Positions 27,456-36,398 of a DNA stretch of 64,000 nt are shown piece by piece. The stretch is from NCBI GenBank assembly GCA_963831645.1, contig CAWHQZ010000017.1:558001-622000 (forward strand), in the 5' to 3' direction. The position numbers and the translations under genes were made by a program. Below the pieces are notes generated by a model. It made no database searches. It saw only the letters and a list, made by a program, of their open reading frames with translations, and was not told where the DNA came from. This DNA comes from CAWHQZ01 sp963831645 (GTDB lineage Bacteria; Pseudomonadota; Alphaproteobacteria; Rhizobiales; Aestuariivirgaceae). Each line of letters starts with the position of its first letter. Within the stretch, counting starts at the first letter, position 1.

Positions 27456-28540
27456 GACGCCAACCGCGGCGCGCTGAACGTGCCGTCGCGCACCTCGAAC
27501 TGGGTCGGTTTGCCCAGGCTCGGCATGGCGCGCGCAACCCAATCGGCTATCCAGCCGATCATGCGGGCGAGCGGCACCACCGGGTAGCCGAAGAGGGCGG
27601 TGGCCTGCGCCGCGTTGGCGATCCAGGCGGTAGCCGCTTCCTCGCCCACAAAGAAGGGCGTCCTGCCGAGACGCGCGCCGATGCACTCGGCGAGCGAGCG
27701 GATGCTGACGACCTCTGGCCCGGTGACGTTGAGAGCCGAAGTCGGCATGGTGCAGTGGCGCAGGGCGCGCAGGGCCTGAGCGTTGGCGTCGCCTTGCCAG
27801 ATGACGTTGACGTGACCTGTGGTTACGTCAACGGGCTCGCCTTTCATTATCTTCTGCGCCACATCGAACAGCACGCCATAGCGCATGTCGATGGCGTAGT
27901 TCAGCCGGATGAGCCGCCCCGCCGTGCCGCGCACGCGCGAGAAATACTCGAACATCCGCTCACGGCCGACGCAGGAATTGGCATACTCGCCCGACGGGGG
28001 ATTGACCGGCGTCGCTTCCGTCGCACCCTGGTGCAGAACGCTGACATATGGATAGACGCAGCCGGTCGAGAACACGACGATGCGCGAATCGACAAAGGCT
28101 TCGGCCACCAGCGCCGGAACGAGCACGTTCATCGCCCACGTCATGTCGAGGGTGCCGGTTTCGCCGAACTTGCGGCCAGTCATGAAGATGACGTTCTTGA
28201 GCCTGGGTAGCGCGGCGATGGCGGCGCGGTCGAGCAGATCGCACTTGAGCGGCTCGACGCCCCTGGAGCCAAGTTGCCCGGGCAGACGCCCGTCCGAGAA
28301 GCGAGCAACGCCAACCACCCGCTTGTGTGGTGCGGCGCGCTTGGCAAGCGTGGCAAGAGTCGGCCCCATCTTGCCGCCAACACCGAGGATGATGATGTCT
28401 CCGTCTACGGCCGCAAGATCGTCGATCAAAGCCTGCGACGGGGTGGTCATGAAGTCTTCCAGGGCGGCAATGTCTTCGAAGCGGTCCGGTAGCGCGTCGA
28501 CTCGAAGTACAGCGCCGCCGGCGGCTGCGCGCGCGACCAT
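27452..28540 (-). CDS. NAD-dependent epimerase/dehydratase family protein
   Basis: About 362 residues. Rossmann start IIILGVGGKMGPTLA, strand-end STGCVYPYV, and a nucleotide-sugar-epimerase-like core. The usual catalytic Tyr-x3-Lys is not obvious: the expected region reads GEYANSCVGRER, with Tyr but no Lys four on, so chemistry is uncertain. ATG at 28540 is preferred over GTG 28543 because GGGAGGG lies five bases upstream. Confidence 0.75.
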   Translation of the reverse strand: MVARAAAGGAVLRVDALPDRFEDIAALEDFMTTPSQALIDDLAAVDGDIIILGVGGKMGPTLATLAKRAAPHKRVVGVARFSDGRLPGQLGSRGVEPLKCDLLDRAAIAALPRLKNVIFMTGRKFGETGTLDMTWAMNVLVPALVAEAFVDSRIVVFSTGCVYPYVSVLHQGATEATPVNPPSGEYANSCVGRERMFEYFSRVRGTAGRLIRLNYAIDMRYGVLFDVAQKIMKGEPVDVTTGHVNVIWQGDANAQALRALRHCTMPTSALNVTGPEVVSIRSLAECIGARLGRTPFFVGEEAATAWIANAAQATALFGYPVVPLARMIGWIADWVARAMPSLGKPTQFEVRDGTFSAPRLAS

Positions 28541-28742
28541 CACACCCTCCCGAGATGCATGGGAGTTGCGTCACACCGACTCAGAGACAAGGGATCGCCT
28601 CCCTTCTAGAGCCTTCCAGAGGGGGAGGATAGAGGCGGGCGGTGTGCTTGAAGCCTCGCCCCAGCATGGCGAATGCTTTCTTCTTCTCGTGTGTGCCCCC
28701 GTCGTTCTGCTTGCGGCTTTGGCCCCATCACGCTCGACGCGG

Positions 28743-29579
28743 TCATCGATAGAGGTCAGGGCGGCGGTCGCCGCGATACGTGGCGATGCTGCGCCAACGA
28801 TCCAGGTCGCCCTCCGGCTCGTGGATGCGCGCCAGGGCGATGCCCTCACCCTCTGGAATCGAGGCGGCGATCTTGCCGGAGTGTCCTGCGACAGTCGAAT
28901 GACCGAAGCTATCGAATTCGATGCCGGGTGCCGCGACCTCATGGCCAATGCGGTTTGCCATGGCCACAACGGTCACGTTTTCCAGCGCGCGGGTTGAAAC
29001 GAGACCCTGCACGCGGCTCCCGTCCCAGCCCCACACGTCGCGCTGCCAGGGATCGTTGATCCAGTTCGTGCTGTTGATGAGGAAGTCGGCGCCCAGCTCT
29101 ACAAGCTTTCGCACATAGTCGGGGAAGATCAGATCGTAGCAGATCGTCATGCCGATCTTGCCAAGCGAGGTGTCGACCACCACAGGCTTGTCGCCCGCCT
29201 TCACGAACTCGCGCTCCTTCGAGAACAGATGAGCCTTGTTGTAGACCGCGAGCTGCTTGCCCTCCGGGGAGAACAGCAGCTGCGAATTGCAGATGCTGTT
29301 GCCCTGGGTCGTGAACATGCCGACGGCGAGGTGGATGCGACTCTCCCGGGCAATGTCCGCCAGTGTCTTCGAGCTCGGCCCGTCAGGCGTTTCGGCCAGC
29401 GCGCCGAGCTTGTCACCAATGAAGTAGCCGGTGACCGAGCATTCCGGGAAGATCACAATAGCCGCGCCCAGTCCGGCGGCGAGCCGAGTAAAGTGCCGCA
29501 TCTTGTTGAGGTTCGGCTCGATCTGGCCAAGGGCGCAATCGATCTGTGCGACAGCCACGTTGAGTTTGAAGTCCGGCAT
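28743..29579 (-). CDS. Carbon-nitrogen hydrolase (nitrilase superfamily amidase)
   Basis: 278 residues. The catalytic triad is visible: Glu46 (FPECSVTG), Lys115 (YNKAHLF) and Cys147 (TICYDLIFPDY). Soluble cytoplasmic enzyme that hydrolyses an amide or nitrile C-N bond. It heads the catabolic operon behind a promoter with a TetR-type operator at 29649. Its presence next to an amide/urea-type transporter suggests that the imported compound contains an amide (inference). Confidence 0.88.
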   Translation of the reverse strand: MPDFKLNVAVAQIDCALGQIEPNLNKMRHFTRLAAGLGAAIVIFPECSVTGYFIGDKLGALAETPDGPSSKTLADIARESRIHLAVGMFTTQGNSICNSQLLFSPEGKQLAVYNKAHLFSKEREFVKAGDKPVVVDTSLGKIGMTICYDLIFPDYVRKLVELGADFLINSTNWINDPWQRDVWGWDGSRVQGLVSTRALENVTVVAMANRIGHEVAAPGIEFDSFGHSTVAGHSGKIAASIPEGEGIALARIHEPEGDLDRWRSIATYRGDRRPDLYR

Positions 29580-29648
29580 CGGTTGTCGTTCCCACGTTCG
29601 TTGGCGTCTTGATCACCGGATATGAAGAGGGTCCGCTTGCATGCACAT

Positions 29649-29668
29649 AAGTAACCAGTTGGTTACTT
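29649..29668. promoter_or_regulatory. TetR-type operator, copy 1 (nitrilase operon)
   Basis: AAGTAACC-AGTT-GGTTACTT, a perfect 8+4+8 palindrome. It overlaps the -10 region of the minus-strand promoter described at 29665-29693. Same core as the copies at 34305 and 34417. Confidence 0.85.
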
Positions 29669-29693
29669 TGCCGCGTGACACGAGAGCAGTCAA
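29665..29693 (-). promoter_or_regulatory. Promoter of the nitrilase operon
   Basis: Minus strand: TTGACT (29693-29688), a 17-base spacer and a weak -10 CAAAGT (29670-29665), which runs into the operator. Nineteen bases separate the -35 from the operator edge, exactly as in the two other promoters of the locus. Confidence 0.6.
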
Positions 29694-29732
29694 GCCGCGA
29701 GATTCGGTGAGGCTCCCCTGGACTGAGACGCG

Positions 29733-29752
29733 CCGCGGGCCGAAGCCCGCGG
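29733..29752 (-). terminator. UUCG-tetraloop hairpin after the amide-type binding-protein gene
   Basis: On the minus strand CCGCGGGC-TTCG-GCCCGCGG, an 8-bp stem with the very stable C(UUCG)G loop. It starts 18 bases beyond the binding-protein stop and has no T-run. It separates the transporter operon from the nitrilase promoter. Confidence 0.65.
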
Positions 29753-29769
29753 TTGCTCAAACCGGCGAC

Positions 29770-30954
29770 TCAACTGAGACTGCAGCCAGGCACGACCGGC
29801 TTGATCTGGCCGTAGTTCTCGACGATCTCCAGCGTCGCACGGTCGGTAACGCGGGCGAGAAAGCTGTTGCATAGCATGTGGTTGTTTTCCGCCGAAATGT
29901 TGACATGGCCCTCAGGCGCCTCGTGTTCGACCATCGGCAGAGCGGCGATGACCTTGTCGTCCTCGGTGGAGTCCGCCTTGGCCACCGCCTTGGCGTAGAG
30001 CCAAGTGGCCGCGTAGGTCAATTCGCCGATGGCGTTGATTGGCTTATCCGCGCCGAACTTCTCGGCGTAGCGCTTGGTGAAGTTTCGGTTCGCCTCGTTG
30101 TCGAGGACCTGGAAGTAAGACTGGCTGGCGATGATCCCGGCCTGCTCCTCGGGCGTCACCGCTGGCAGGAATGCCTCGTCCCAGCCGTGATAGACGAGGT
30201 GCGGTTTCATCTCGAAGCTGCGGTACTGCTTGACGCCTGTGATGGCGTCGGCGCCGGCAAACATCATCCACATGATGTCCGGGTTAGCCGCCTTCACCTT
30301 ATCGAACGAAGGACCGAAGTCCTGCGTGCCGAAGGGGAAGAATTCGGCGCCGACGAGCTGACCGCCGGCGGCCTCGAACGCCGCCTTGACTGCCTCGGTG
30401 CTCTTGCGCGGCCAGACATAGTCCGAGCCCATGACGTAGACCGTCTTGCCCATGTTGCTGATCAGCCAGGGCACGATGGGGTCGATCTGCTGGTTCGGCA
30501 GCTGACCGGTGCAGACCAGGTATTTGTCGCACTCGCCGCCTTCGTAGTAGGTCGTGTAGATCATCAGCTTCTTGGCCGGGATCGTGACGCTCTTCGCCGC
30601 CACCCGCTCCAGGCTGGCGATCATGCCGATGATCACGTCGACTTCGTCCTGGAGGATCAGCTTGCGCGCCTTGTCGATGGCGCCCTGCGGTGAGGTCTGA
30701 TCGTCCTCGACGATATACTCCAGCTCACGTCCCCCGGCGCCGCCGGCGGCGTTGATATCGTCCACCGCCAGCTTGAAGCAGTTGAGCTGCGTCTCGCCGA
30801 GGATCGTCTCCAGGCCGGTGAGCGCCGTCATGAAGCCGATCTTCACCTTGTCCTGCGCTTTCAGGATGCGCGGGAAACCAAGCGTGCTGGCTGCCAGCGC
30901 CGTGCCGCCCAGGGCCTTGATGGTGCTGCGCCTGCTGATTTGTCTGCCCGTCAT
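29770..30954 (-). CDS. ABC transporter substrate-binding protein (Liv/urea/amide type)
   Basis: 394 residues from ATG 30954, which has GGAGG upstream; a longer frame exists but lacks a ribosome site. Leader QISRRSTIKALGGTALAASTL has the twin-arginine-like RR before a hydrophobic stretch, so Tat export is possible. Mature part KVKIGFMTALTGLETILGE is a Peripla_BP_6 (LivJ/AmiC/urea-binding) fold. Gene 35 bases after livF-like stop. Confidence 0.88.
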   Translation of the reverse strand: MTGRQISRRSTIKALGGTALAASTLGFPRILKAQDKVKIGFMTALTGLETILGETQLNCFKLAVDDINAAGGAGGRELEYIVEDDQTSPQGAIDKARKLILQDEVDVIIGMIASLERVAAKSVTIPAKKLMIYTTYYEGGECDKYLVCTGQLPNQQIDPIVPWLISNMGKTVYVMGSDYVWPRKSTEAVKAAFEAAGGQLVGAEFFPFGTQDFGPSFDKVKAANPDIMWMMFAGADAITGVKQYRSFEMKPHLVYHGWDEAFLPAVTPEEQAGIIASQSYFQVLDNEANRNFTKRYAEKFGADKPINAIGELTYAATWLYAKAVAKADSTEDDKVIAALPMVEHEAPEGHVNISAENNHMLCNSFLARVTDRATLEIVENYGQIKPVVPGCSLS

Positions 30955-30988
30955 GTTATACCTCCGTTCTCCTCTGTTGTGTTGTTGC

Positions 30989-31696
30989 TCAAATCGCCAG
31001 ATATCTGCGCAGCATCGTCTCGTCGTGCAGATCTTCGGGCCCGCCTTCGTGAACGATGCGGCCTTTCTCCATGACCACCACGCGTCGTGCAAGCTGTAGT
31101 GTCAAGTCCAGATTCTGCTCGACCAGCAGCACCGCCGTCGTCGTGTTTTCGACAATCTGGCGGATCAGCCGAGCGATCTCCTGCACGATGTTGGGCTGGA
31201 TGCCCTCGGAAGGCTCGTCGAGCAGCAGCACGCGCGGCCGGCCGCACAGCGCGCGGGCGATCGCCAGCATCTGCTGCTGGCCGCCCGACAGCGTGCCGCC
31301 GCGCTGTTCCAGCCGCTCGCGCAGGATCGGGAAGTACTCGAAAATCTCCGTCGGGAATCTTCGCGGCCTGCTCGCGGCCGGCGCTGGCGCGGGTGCCGAC
31401 CAGCAGGTTCTCGCGCACGGTCAGCTTGGCGAAGATGCCGCGGCCCTGCGGCACGAAAGCGACGCCATGGCGGGCGATCGCGGTGCGGCGACAGGCCGGT
31501 GAGACGCGTGCCATCCAGGGCGACGCTGCCACAGGTTGGCCGCAGCAAGCCAATCAGCACGCGCATCAGCGTGCTCTTGCCGACGCCGTTGCGGCCGAGC
31601 AGCGCCAAGCACCTCGCCTTCCTGCAGCGCGAGATCGACGCCGGTCAGCACCGGCACGCTGCCATAGGCAGCGTGGATGTTGCTGATCTGCAGCAT
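30989..31696 (-). CDS. LivF-type ABC transporter ATP-binding protein, three frame breaks
   Basis: Segments in three frames join to a normal 235-residue LivF: MLQISNIHAAYGS, then LLGRNGVGKSTLM (Walker A), then GVAFVPQGRGIF, then LSGGQQQMLAIARAL (signature) with VLLLDEPSEGIQP (Walker B). The frame changes lie near 31608, 31480 and 31354, each removed by deleting one base. ATPase of the amide-type transporter. Confidence 0.8.
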
Positions 31697-32408
31697 CGCT
31701 AATTGACGCCCCAGATAGACATCGCGGACCATCTCGTCGCGCTCGATCGCCTCGAACGACCCCTCGGCGAGGATCCGGCCCTGATGCATGACCGTGGTCG
31801 GACAGGCGAGTGCGCGCACGAAGCGCATGTCATGCTCGATGACCACGATGGTGATACGGCCCATCAGGTCGCGCAACAGCTGCACCGTCCGTTGTGTCTC
31901 TTCGACCGTCATGCCGGCAGTCGGCTCGTCAAGAAGCAGCAGCAGCGGATCGGCCATCAGAGCCATGCCGATCTCCAGCCATTGCTTCTGTCCGTGCGCT
32001 AGCGTGCCGGCGGGAAGCGCGGCACAGTCCTGCAGCGCCAGCATCGCCAGCATCGACGCGATCCGCTCGGCGCGGTCCCTCCCATGGCTGCGTGCGGCGA
32101 CGCCAAGGTTTTCGGCCGCGCTCATACTGGGGAACAGGCTGGGCACTTGGAACTTTCGGGCGATGCCAAGCCGGGCGAAGGCGTATACCGGACGCCCCGC
32201 AATGTCGCGCCCGGCAAAGTGGATCCGGCCGGTACTGGGACGCAGCGTGCCGGCCACCATGTTGAACAGCGTGCTCTTGCCGGCGCCGTTCGGACCAATG
32301 ATGCAGCGCAACTCCCCGGCGGCGACGCTCATGTCGATGCCGGCGACGGCGACTACACCGCCGAAGCGCTTGGCCAAGGCCTCGATCTGCAACAAGCGGC
32401 TCGCTCAT
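31697..32408 (-). CDS. LivG-type ABC transporter ATP-binding protein, frame breaks at its ends
   Basis: Walker A IGPNGAGKSTLFN, signature-region LAHGQKQWLEIGMALM, Walker B LLLLDEPTAGM, switch His in VIEHDM. The natural start is ATG 32408, which overlaps the livM-like stop (ATGA) and reads MSEPL; one extra base near 32391-32395 breaks the link to LQIEALAKRFGG. At the 3' end one extra T near 31702 removes a stop after GRQ, so the frame runs into the livF-like gene. Confidence 0.8.
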
Positions 32409-33438
32409 GGTGATGGTCGTGTCGCGATGGCAAGCCGCGTGCCGATCCGTTCGAAGAGCGGCAGCAGTCCGCGCGGGAACAGAAACACCATGGCGACGAA
32501 GAAAGCGCCGATGACGATCGGCCACAGCTTCGTGTCGATGCTGCTGACCTCCTGCTGCAGGCGCTGCACGACGATGGCGCCGACGAAGGGACCCAGCAGC
32601 GTGCCTCGCCCGCCGATCGCCACCCAGACGATCACCTCCGTTGACAGCAGCAGGCCGATGAAGGCTGGCGCCACGTAGCCGGACAGTGCGGCGTACAGGC
32701 CGCCGGCGAGCGCCGCCATGGCTGCGGAGAGCACAAAAACGATGAGCAGATGCAGCGCCGTGTTGTAGCCCAGGGTCTGCGCACGCACCTCGTTGTCCTG
32801 GATCGCCGCGAGGATGCGTCCGTAGTGGCCGCGGCAAGCGATCCACAGCGCCAGCAGCGCCGCTGCGCACAGCGCCGATGACAAGATAGTACTGATCGAC
32901 GGGGTCGATGAAGACGAAGCTGGCGCCGAAAAGCTCGATGCCCGGCGGTGGCGTGCCGATGAGGCCGGCGTCGCCGCCAGTGACCGAAGACCATCCGACG
33001 GCGATATGGTTTGCCACCAGCGACACGGCCAGCGTGACGATGGTGAAGTAGGCGCCGCGCACGCCGCCGAAGATGAGGAAGTAGCCGAGGAGGAGCGCGA
33101 CGGCCACGGCGAGGAAGATCGCCCCGGCCATGCCGGCGAGCGCGGCGTTGCCGCCGCCCACCATCGATGCGAACACCGCCGTGCCGTAGGCGCCGAGGCC
33201 GAAGAAGGCGGCGTGACCGAAGCTTAGCACGCCCGCCTTGCCCCACAGATAGTCAAGGCTCAGCGCGAACAAGCCGAAGATTAGCGCATCGCGCACTACC
33301 GACAGCCCGTAGGGGCTGGCCCACAGCGGATAGAAGAGCAGGAACAGCACGCCTAAGCCGAAGAGCGCCAGCCAGGCCAGCGCGGTGCCGTCGAGGAAGG
33401 GCCCAGCCCCTGGCCGCAGGGGCCGAAACGATGCTCAT
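32405..33438 (-). CDS. LivM-type ABC transporter permease, two frame breaks
   Basis: About 344 residues when single extra bases near 33410 and 32882 are removed. Start MSIVSAPAAR at ATG 33438, overlapping the livH-like stop. Typical LivM core: SLDYLWGKAGVLSFGHAAFFGLGAY, NHIAVGWSSVTGG, then GRILAAIQDNEVRAQTLGYN and FPRGLLPLFER at the end. Eight or so membrane spans. Confidence 0.8.
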
Positions 33439-34284
33439 GTCGGGATAAGCCCGCGCGGCCGGAAGCGCACCAGGACGACGGCGCCCACGAGCACCAGCGC
33501 CTGTGCCATCGTGCCCGGAAGGTGGTAGTTCAGGATTGTCTCGAGACCGCCGACCAAAGCCGCTGCCGGCAGCGATGCCGCCGATGCTGCCGGCGCCGCC
33601 GACGATGACGACGAAGAAGGAGCGCGCCAGGTATTGCGCCCCCATCTGTGCGATTACCTTGGTAAGTGGGGCGATCAGAACGCCCGCAAGGGCGGCCAGC
33701 GCTGCGCCGGCAGTGAAGGCGATGGCGTAGATGCGCCGCGTGTCGATGCCCAGGGCCTCGGCCATGTCGCGATCCTGGATCACGGTGCGCAGGTCGAGGC
33801 CGAAACGCGTGCGATGGACGACGAATAGAGCGCCGGCCAGGATCGCCAGCGCGAAAAGGATGAGCACGATTCGGTAGCCGGGGTAATTGACGCCCAGGAT
33901 GTCGACCGTACCGTGGATCGGCGTGATGACGTTCTGCGGGCCGGAGCCGAAGATCAGCTGCAGCCCTTGCTGTAGGATCAGGCTGATGCCCCATGTGGCG
34001 AGTATGGTGTCGAGCGGTCGCCGGTAGAGGTACTGGACGATCCCGCGTTCGAGCAGGAGCCCGAATAGGCCGCCGACGACGGGCGCGAGCAGGAGCGCCA
34101 GCCAGTAGCTCCCACCGAGGCCATTGACGACGGCGAGCGTGAAGGCGCCGATGGTGACGAACTCCCCGTGGGCCATGTTGATGACGTTCATCAGCCCGAA
34201 AATGATGGCGAGCCCGAGGCCCACCAGCATCAGGATGCTAACTAGCGTCAGGATGTTGAGGAGGATCGGTAGGAGGGTCTCCAT
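33435..34284 (-). CDS. LivH-type ABC transporter permease, one frame break
   Basis: About 282 residues. Start METLLPILLNILTLVSILML, then GLMNVINMAHGEFVTIGAF and RAVIQD-like TVIQDRDMAEALGIDTRRI, all typical of LivH/UrtB. One extra base near 33568 shifts the last 45 residues; restored end reads GGLETILNYHLPGTMAQALV and stops at a TGA overlapping the livM-like ATG. First gene of the amide-type transporter operon, behind the operator at 34305. Confidence 0.82.
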
Positions 34285-34304
34285 TCGGCGGCGCGCCCAC
34301 GCAG

Positions 34305-34324
34305 AAGTAACCGGTTGGTTACTT
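34305..34324. promoter_or_regulatory. TetR-type operator, copy 2 (livH operon)
   Basis: AAGTAACC-GGTT-GGTTACTT, perfect 8+4+8 palindrome, 20 bases upstream of the livH-like ATG. It overlaps the -10 of the minus-strand promoter at 34321-34349. Confidence 0.85.
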
Positions 34325-34349
34325 GACGCCGAAGGAATGAGGGTGTCAA
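34321..34349 (-). promoter_or_regulatory. Promoter of the livH-type transporter operon
   Basis: Minus strand: consensus TTGACA (34349-34344), 17-base spacer, weak -10 TCAAGT (34326-34321) at the operator edge. Same spacing from -35 to operator as the other two promoters. Confidence 0.6.
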
Positions 34350-34389
34350 GGCGCCCCCGCTGCGGCGGGAAGCAACGCGGTCGGCTGCC

Positions 34390-34418
34390 TTGACACGGAA
34401 TTCGGCAGCCTCGAATGT
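34390..34418 (+). promoter_or_regulatory. Promoter of the ribose-type transporter operon
   Basis: Plus strand: consensus TTGACA (34390-34395), 17-base spacer, weak -10 GAATGT (34413-34418), which overlaps the operator copy at 34417-34432. It diverges from the livH promoter. Confidence 0.6.
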
Positions 34419-34432
34419 AACCATCTGGTTAC
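34417..34432. promoter_or_regulatory. TetR-type operator, copy 3 (ribose-type transporter operon)
   Basis: GTAACC-ATCT-GGTTAC, perfect 6+4+6 palindrome; the outer two bases match except one (AT...TT). Located 21 bases before the permease start. Confidence 0.85.
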
Positions 34433-34452
34433 TTCCGTGGGATGGACGGAAA

Positions 34453-35402
34453 ATGATGCTGGTTCCGGCACGGCTGTCCGACATTGCGGGGCGCTACGGT
34501 ATCTATCTGCTGCTTGCTGCGCTCGTGGCGTTCGCTGCCGTCGCCAGCCCGGAGTTCGCAACAACCGGCAATCTTGTCAACCTCATCAACCAGTCGGCCG
34601 CGCTGGCGATCCTCGCCATCGGCCAGACCTTCGTCATCGCCGCCGGGCTGATCGATCTTTCGGTGGGACAACTCCTCGGCTTGGTCGCCGTACTTGTCTG
34701 CGATCTCATGGGCGGCGCGCAGACCATGGTCGTGCCGGCGGTCCTGCTGGCGCTGGCGATCGGCGGTGGGGTCGGCCTGGTCAACGGACTGCTTTACCGC
34801 TGGCTGCGCATCCATCCGCTGATCCTCACCTTTGGCATGCTCAGCGTCCTGCAGGGTGCGATCTTCACCTACACGGACCAGAGCATCGGCCAAGCCGCTC
34901 CAGGCGCTGCTGTGGATCGCCAGCGGCAGCATCGCCGGAATTCCCGTTCGCGCTGGTCCTCATTGCCGTGGCAGGACTCGGCGCACACCATCTGCTGAAG
35001 GGCACGCGCTTCGGTCTGCATCTGCGCGCCGTCGGCGCCAGCCCGGAGAATGCGCGCCGGGCAGGCGTGCGCGTGCAGCAAATCACGTTGGCGGCTTTTG
35101 TCCTGTCTGGTCTCAGCGCCGGCGTCGCGGGCCTCATCGTCGCCGGTCGCCTCGGTACGGGTTATCCGAACGCCGGCACCGGCTACGAGCTTGACGCCAT
35201 CGTCGCGGTCGTCCTCGGGGGCACCTCCTTTGCAGGCGGCCGCGCGACGATTGCCGGAACGCTGGCCGCAGTTCTGGCGCTGGGTCTGGTCAGCAACCTG
35301 CTGAACCTGATGGAGATCGCGGCCTTCGTGCAGATGGTGGTCAAGGGCGGCATCGTCGTCGCCGCCATAATTCTCAACCAACCGCGCGCGAGGTTGACAT
35401 GA
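34453..35402 (+). CDS. Ribose-type ABC transporter permease 1, two frame breaks
   Basis: About 315 residues after removing one extra base near 34894 and one near 34942. RbsC-like features: SPEFATTGNLVNLINQSAAL, TFVIAAGLIDLSVGQ, LRIHPLILTFGM, NARRAGVRVQQITLAAFVLSG, LGGTSFAGGRATI. ATG 34453 or 34456 follows GGACGGA. Inner-membrane permease; pairs with the next gene. Confidence 0.82.
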
Positions 35403-36362
35403 GCGTGGTCGCGCCGGCGCAGGTCGACTGGGTTGGCTGGCTGGCGCGCCAAGCGATCTGGATCGTGCTCATGCTGCTGCTCATCGTCTCTGCGCTGGCT
35501 TCGGACGCGTTCCTGCGACCGATCTACCTGTTCAACGTCGTGCGGCAGGCGGCGCCCGTCGGCATCGCTGCGCTCGGCGTCACTTTCGTGATGATCCTCG
35601 GCGGCGTCGATCTGTCGGTCGGCGCGGTAATCTCGCTGACCGCCATTGCCGCCGCGGTGGTGATGGACGGCAGCACTGCCAACCTTGCGCCGGCACTGCT
35701 GGTGTGCGGCCTCATCGGCCTTGCCATCGGGCTGACGAATGGTCTGATCGTCGCCTTCACGCGCGTATCGCCGTTCATCCTGACGCTGGGCATGGCAATC
35801 GTCGTGTACGGAACCACGCAGGTCTATTCCGGCGGAACGGCGGCCGGCCAGGTTTCGCCCGGTTTCCGCGAGTTCTTCAACAAGCGGCTGCTCGACCTCG
35901 TGCCGGTGCTGGCACTTGCGTTTTTGTTGCTCGCCGTGCTGGCGGCCTGGGTCCAGCAGAGCACCCGGTTCGGCCGCAGTCTCTATCTGATCGGCGCCAA
36001 TCCGCAGGCGGCGCTACTCTCCGGCCTGCCCGTGGGCTGGGTGACCGTCGTCGCCTATGCCGTATCGGGCCTGGCCGCCGCCTTCGGCGGCATCGCACTG
36101 CTCGCGCGTGCCGGTGTGTCCAGCACCTATGCTGGCCGCGGACTTCGAGTTCGACGTGCTGGCTGCGGTCGTGCTCGGTGGCACGACGTTCGCCGGCGGG
36201 TGCGGCGGCGTCGGCGGCACGGTCGCCGGCGTGTTCGTGCTTTTCATTGCCTTCAATCTCGCGAACCTTATTGGGCTGCCGTTCCATGCGCAGCTCGCCC
36301 TAAAGGGAACGATCATCATCGCGGCCTCGGCCGCTTACGAATCGCTCAGGCGTGCCGGCTGA
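35399..36362 (+). CDS. Ribose-type ABC transporter permease 2, one frame break
   Basis: About 320 residues. RbsC-like: VTFVMILGGVDLSVGAVISL, TRVSPFILTLGMAI, GANPQAALLSGLPVG, then, after one extra A near 36124, MLAADFEFDVLAAVVLGGTT and a final LKGTIIIAASAAYE. ATG overlaps the previous stop (ATGA). The two permeases probably form a heterodimer. Confidence 0.82.
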
Positions 36363-36398
36363 TCCCGTCGCCTGGCGATCGAGCAAAGGAGAACGAGC

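Noticed and set aside
31697..31720. Natural LivG-LivF fusion protein
   Set aside because: The continuous frame lasts only about 30 codons into the LivF part before a frame change. Removing one T restores a stop and a normal ATG start.
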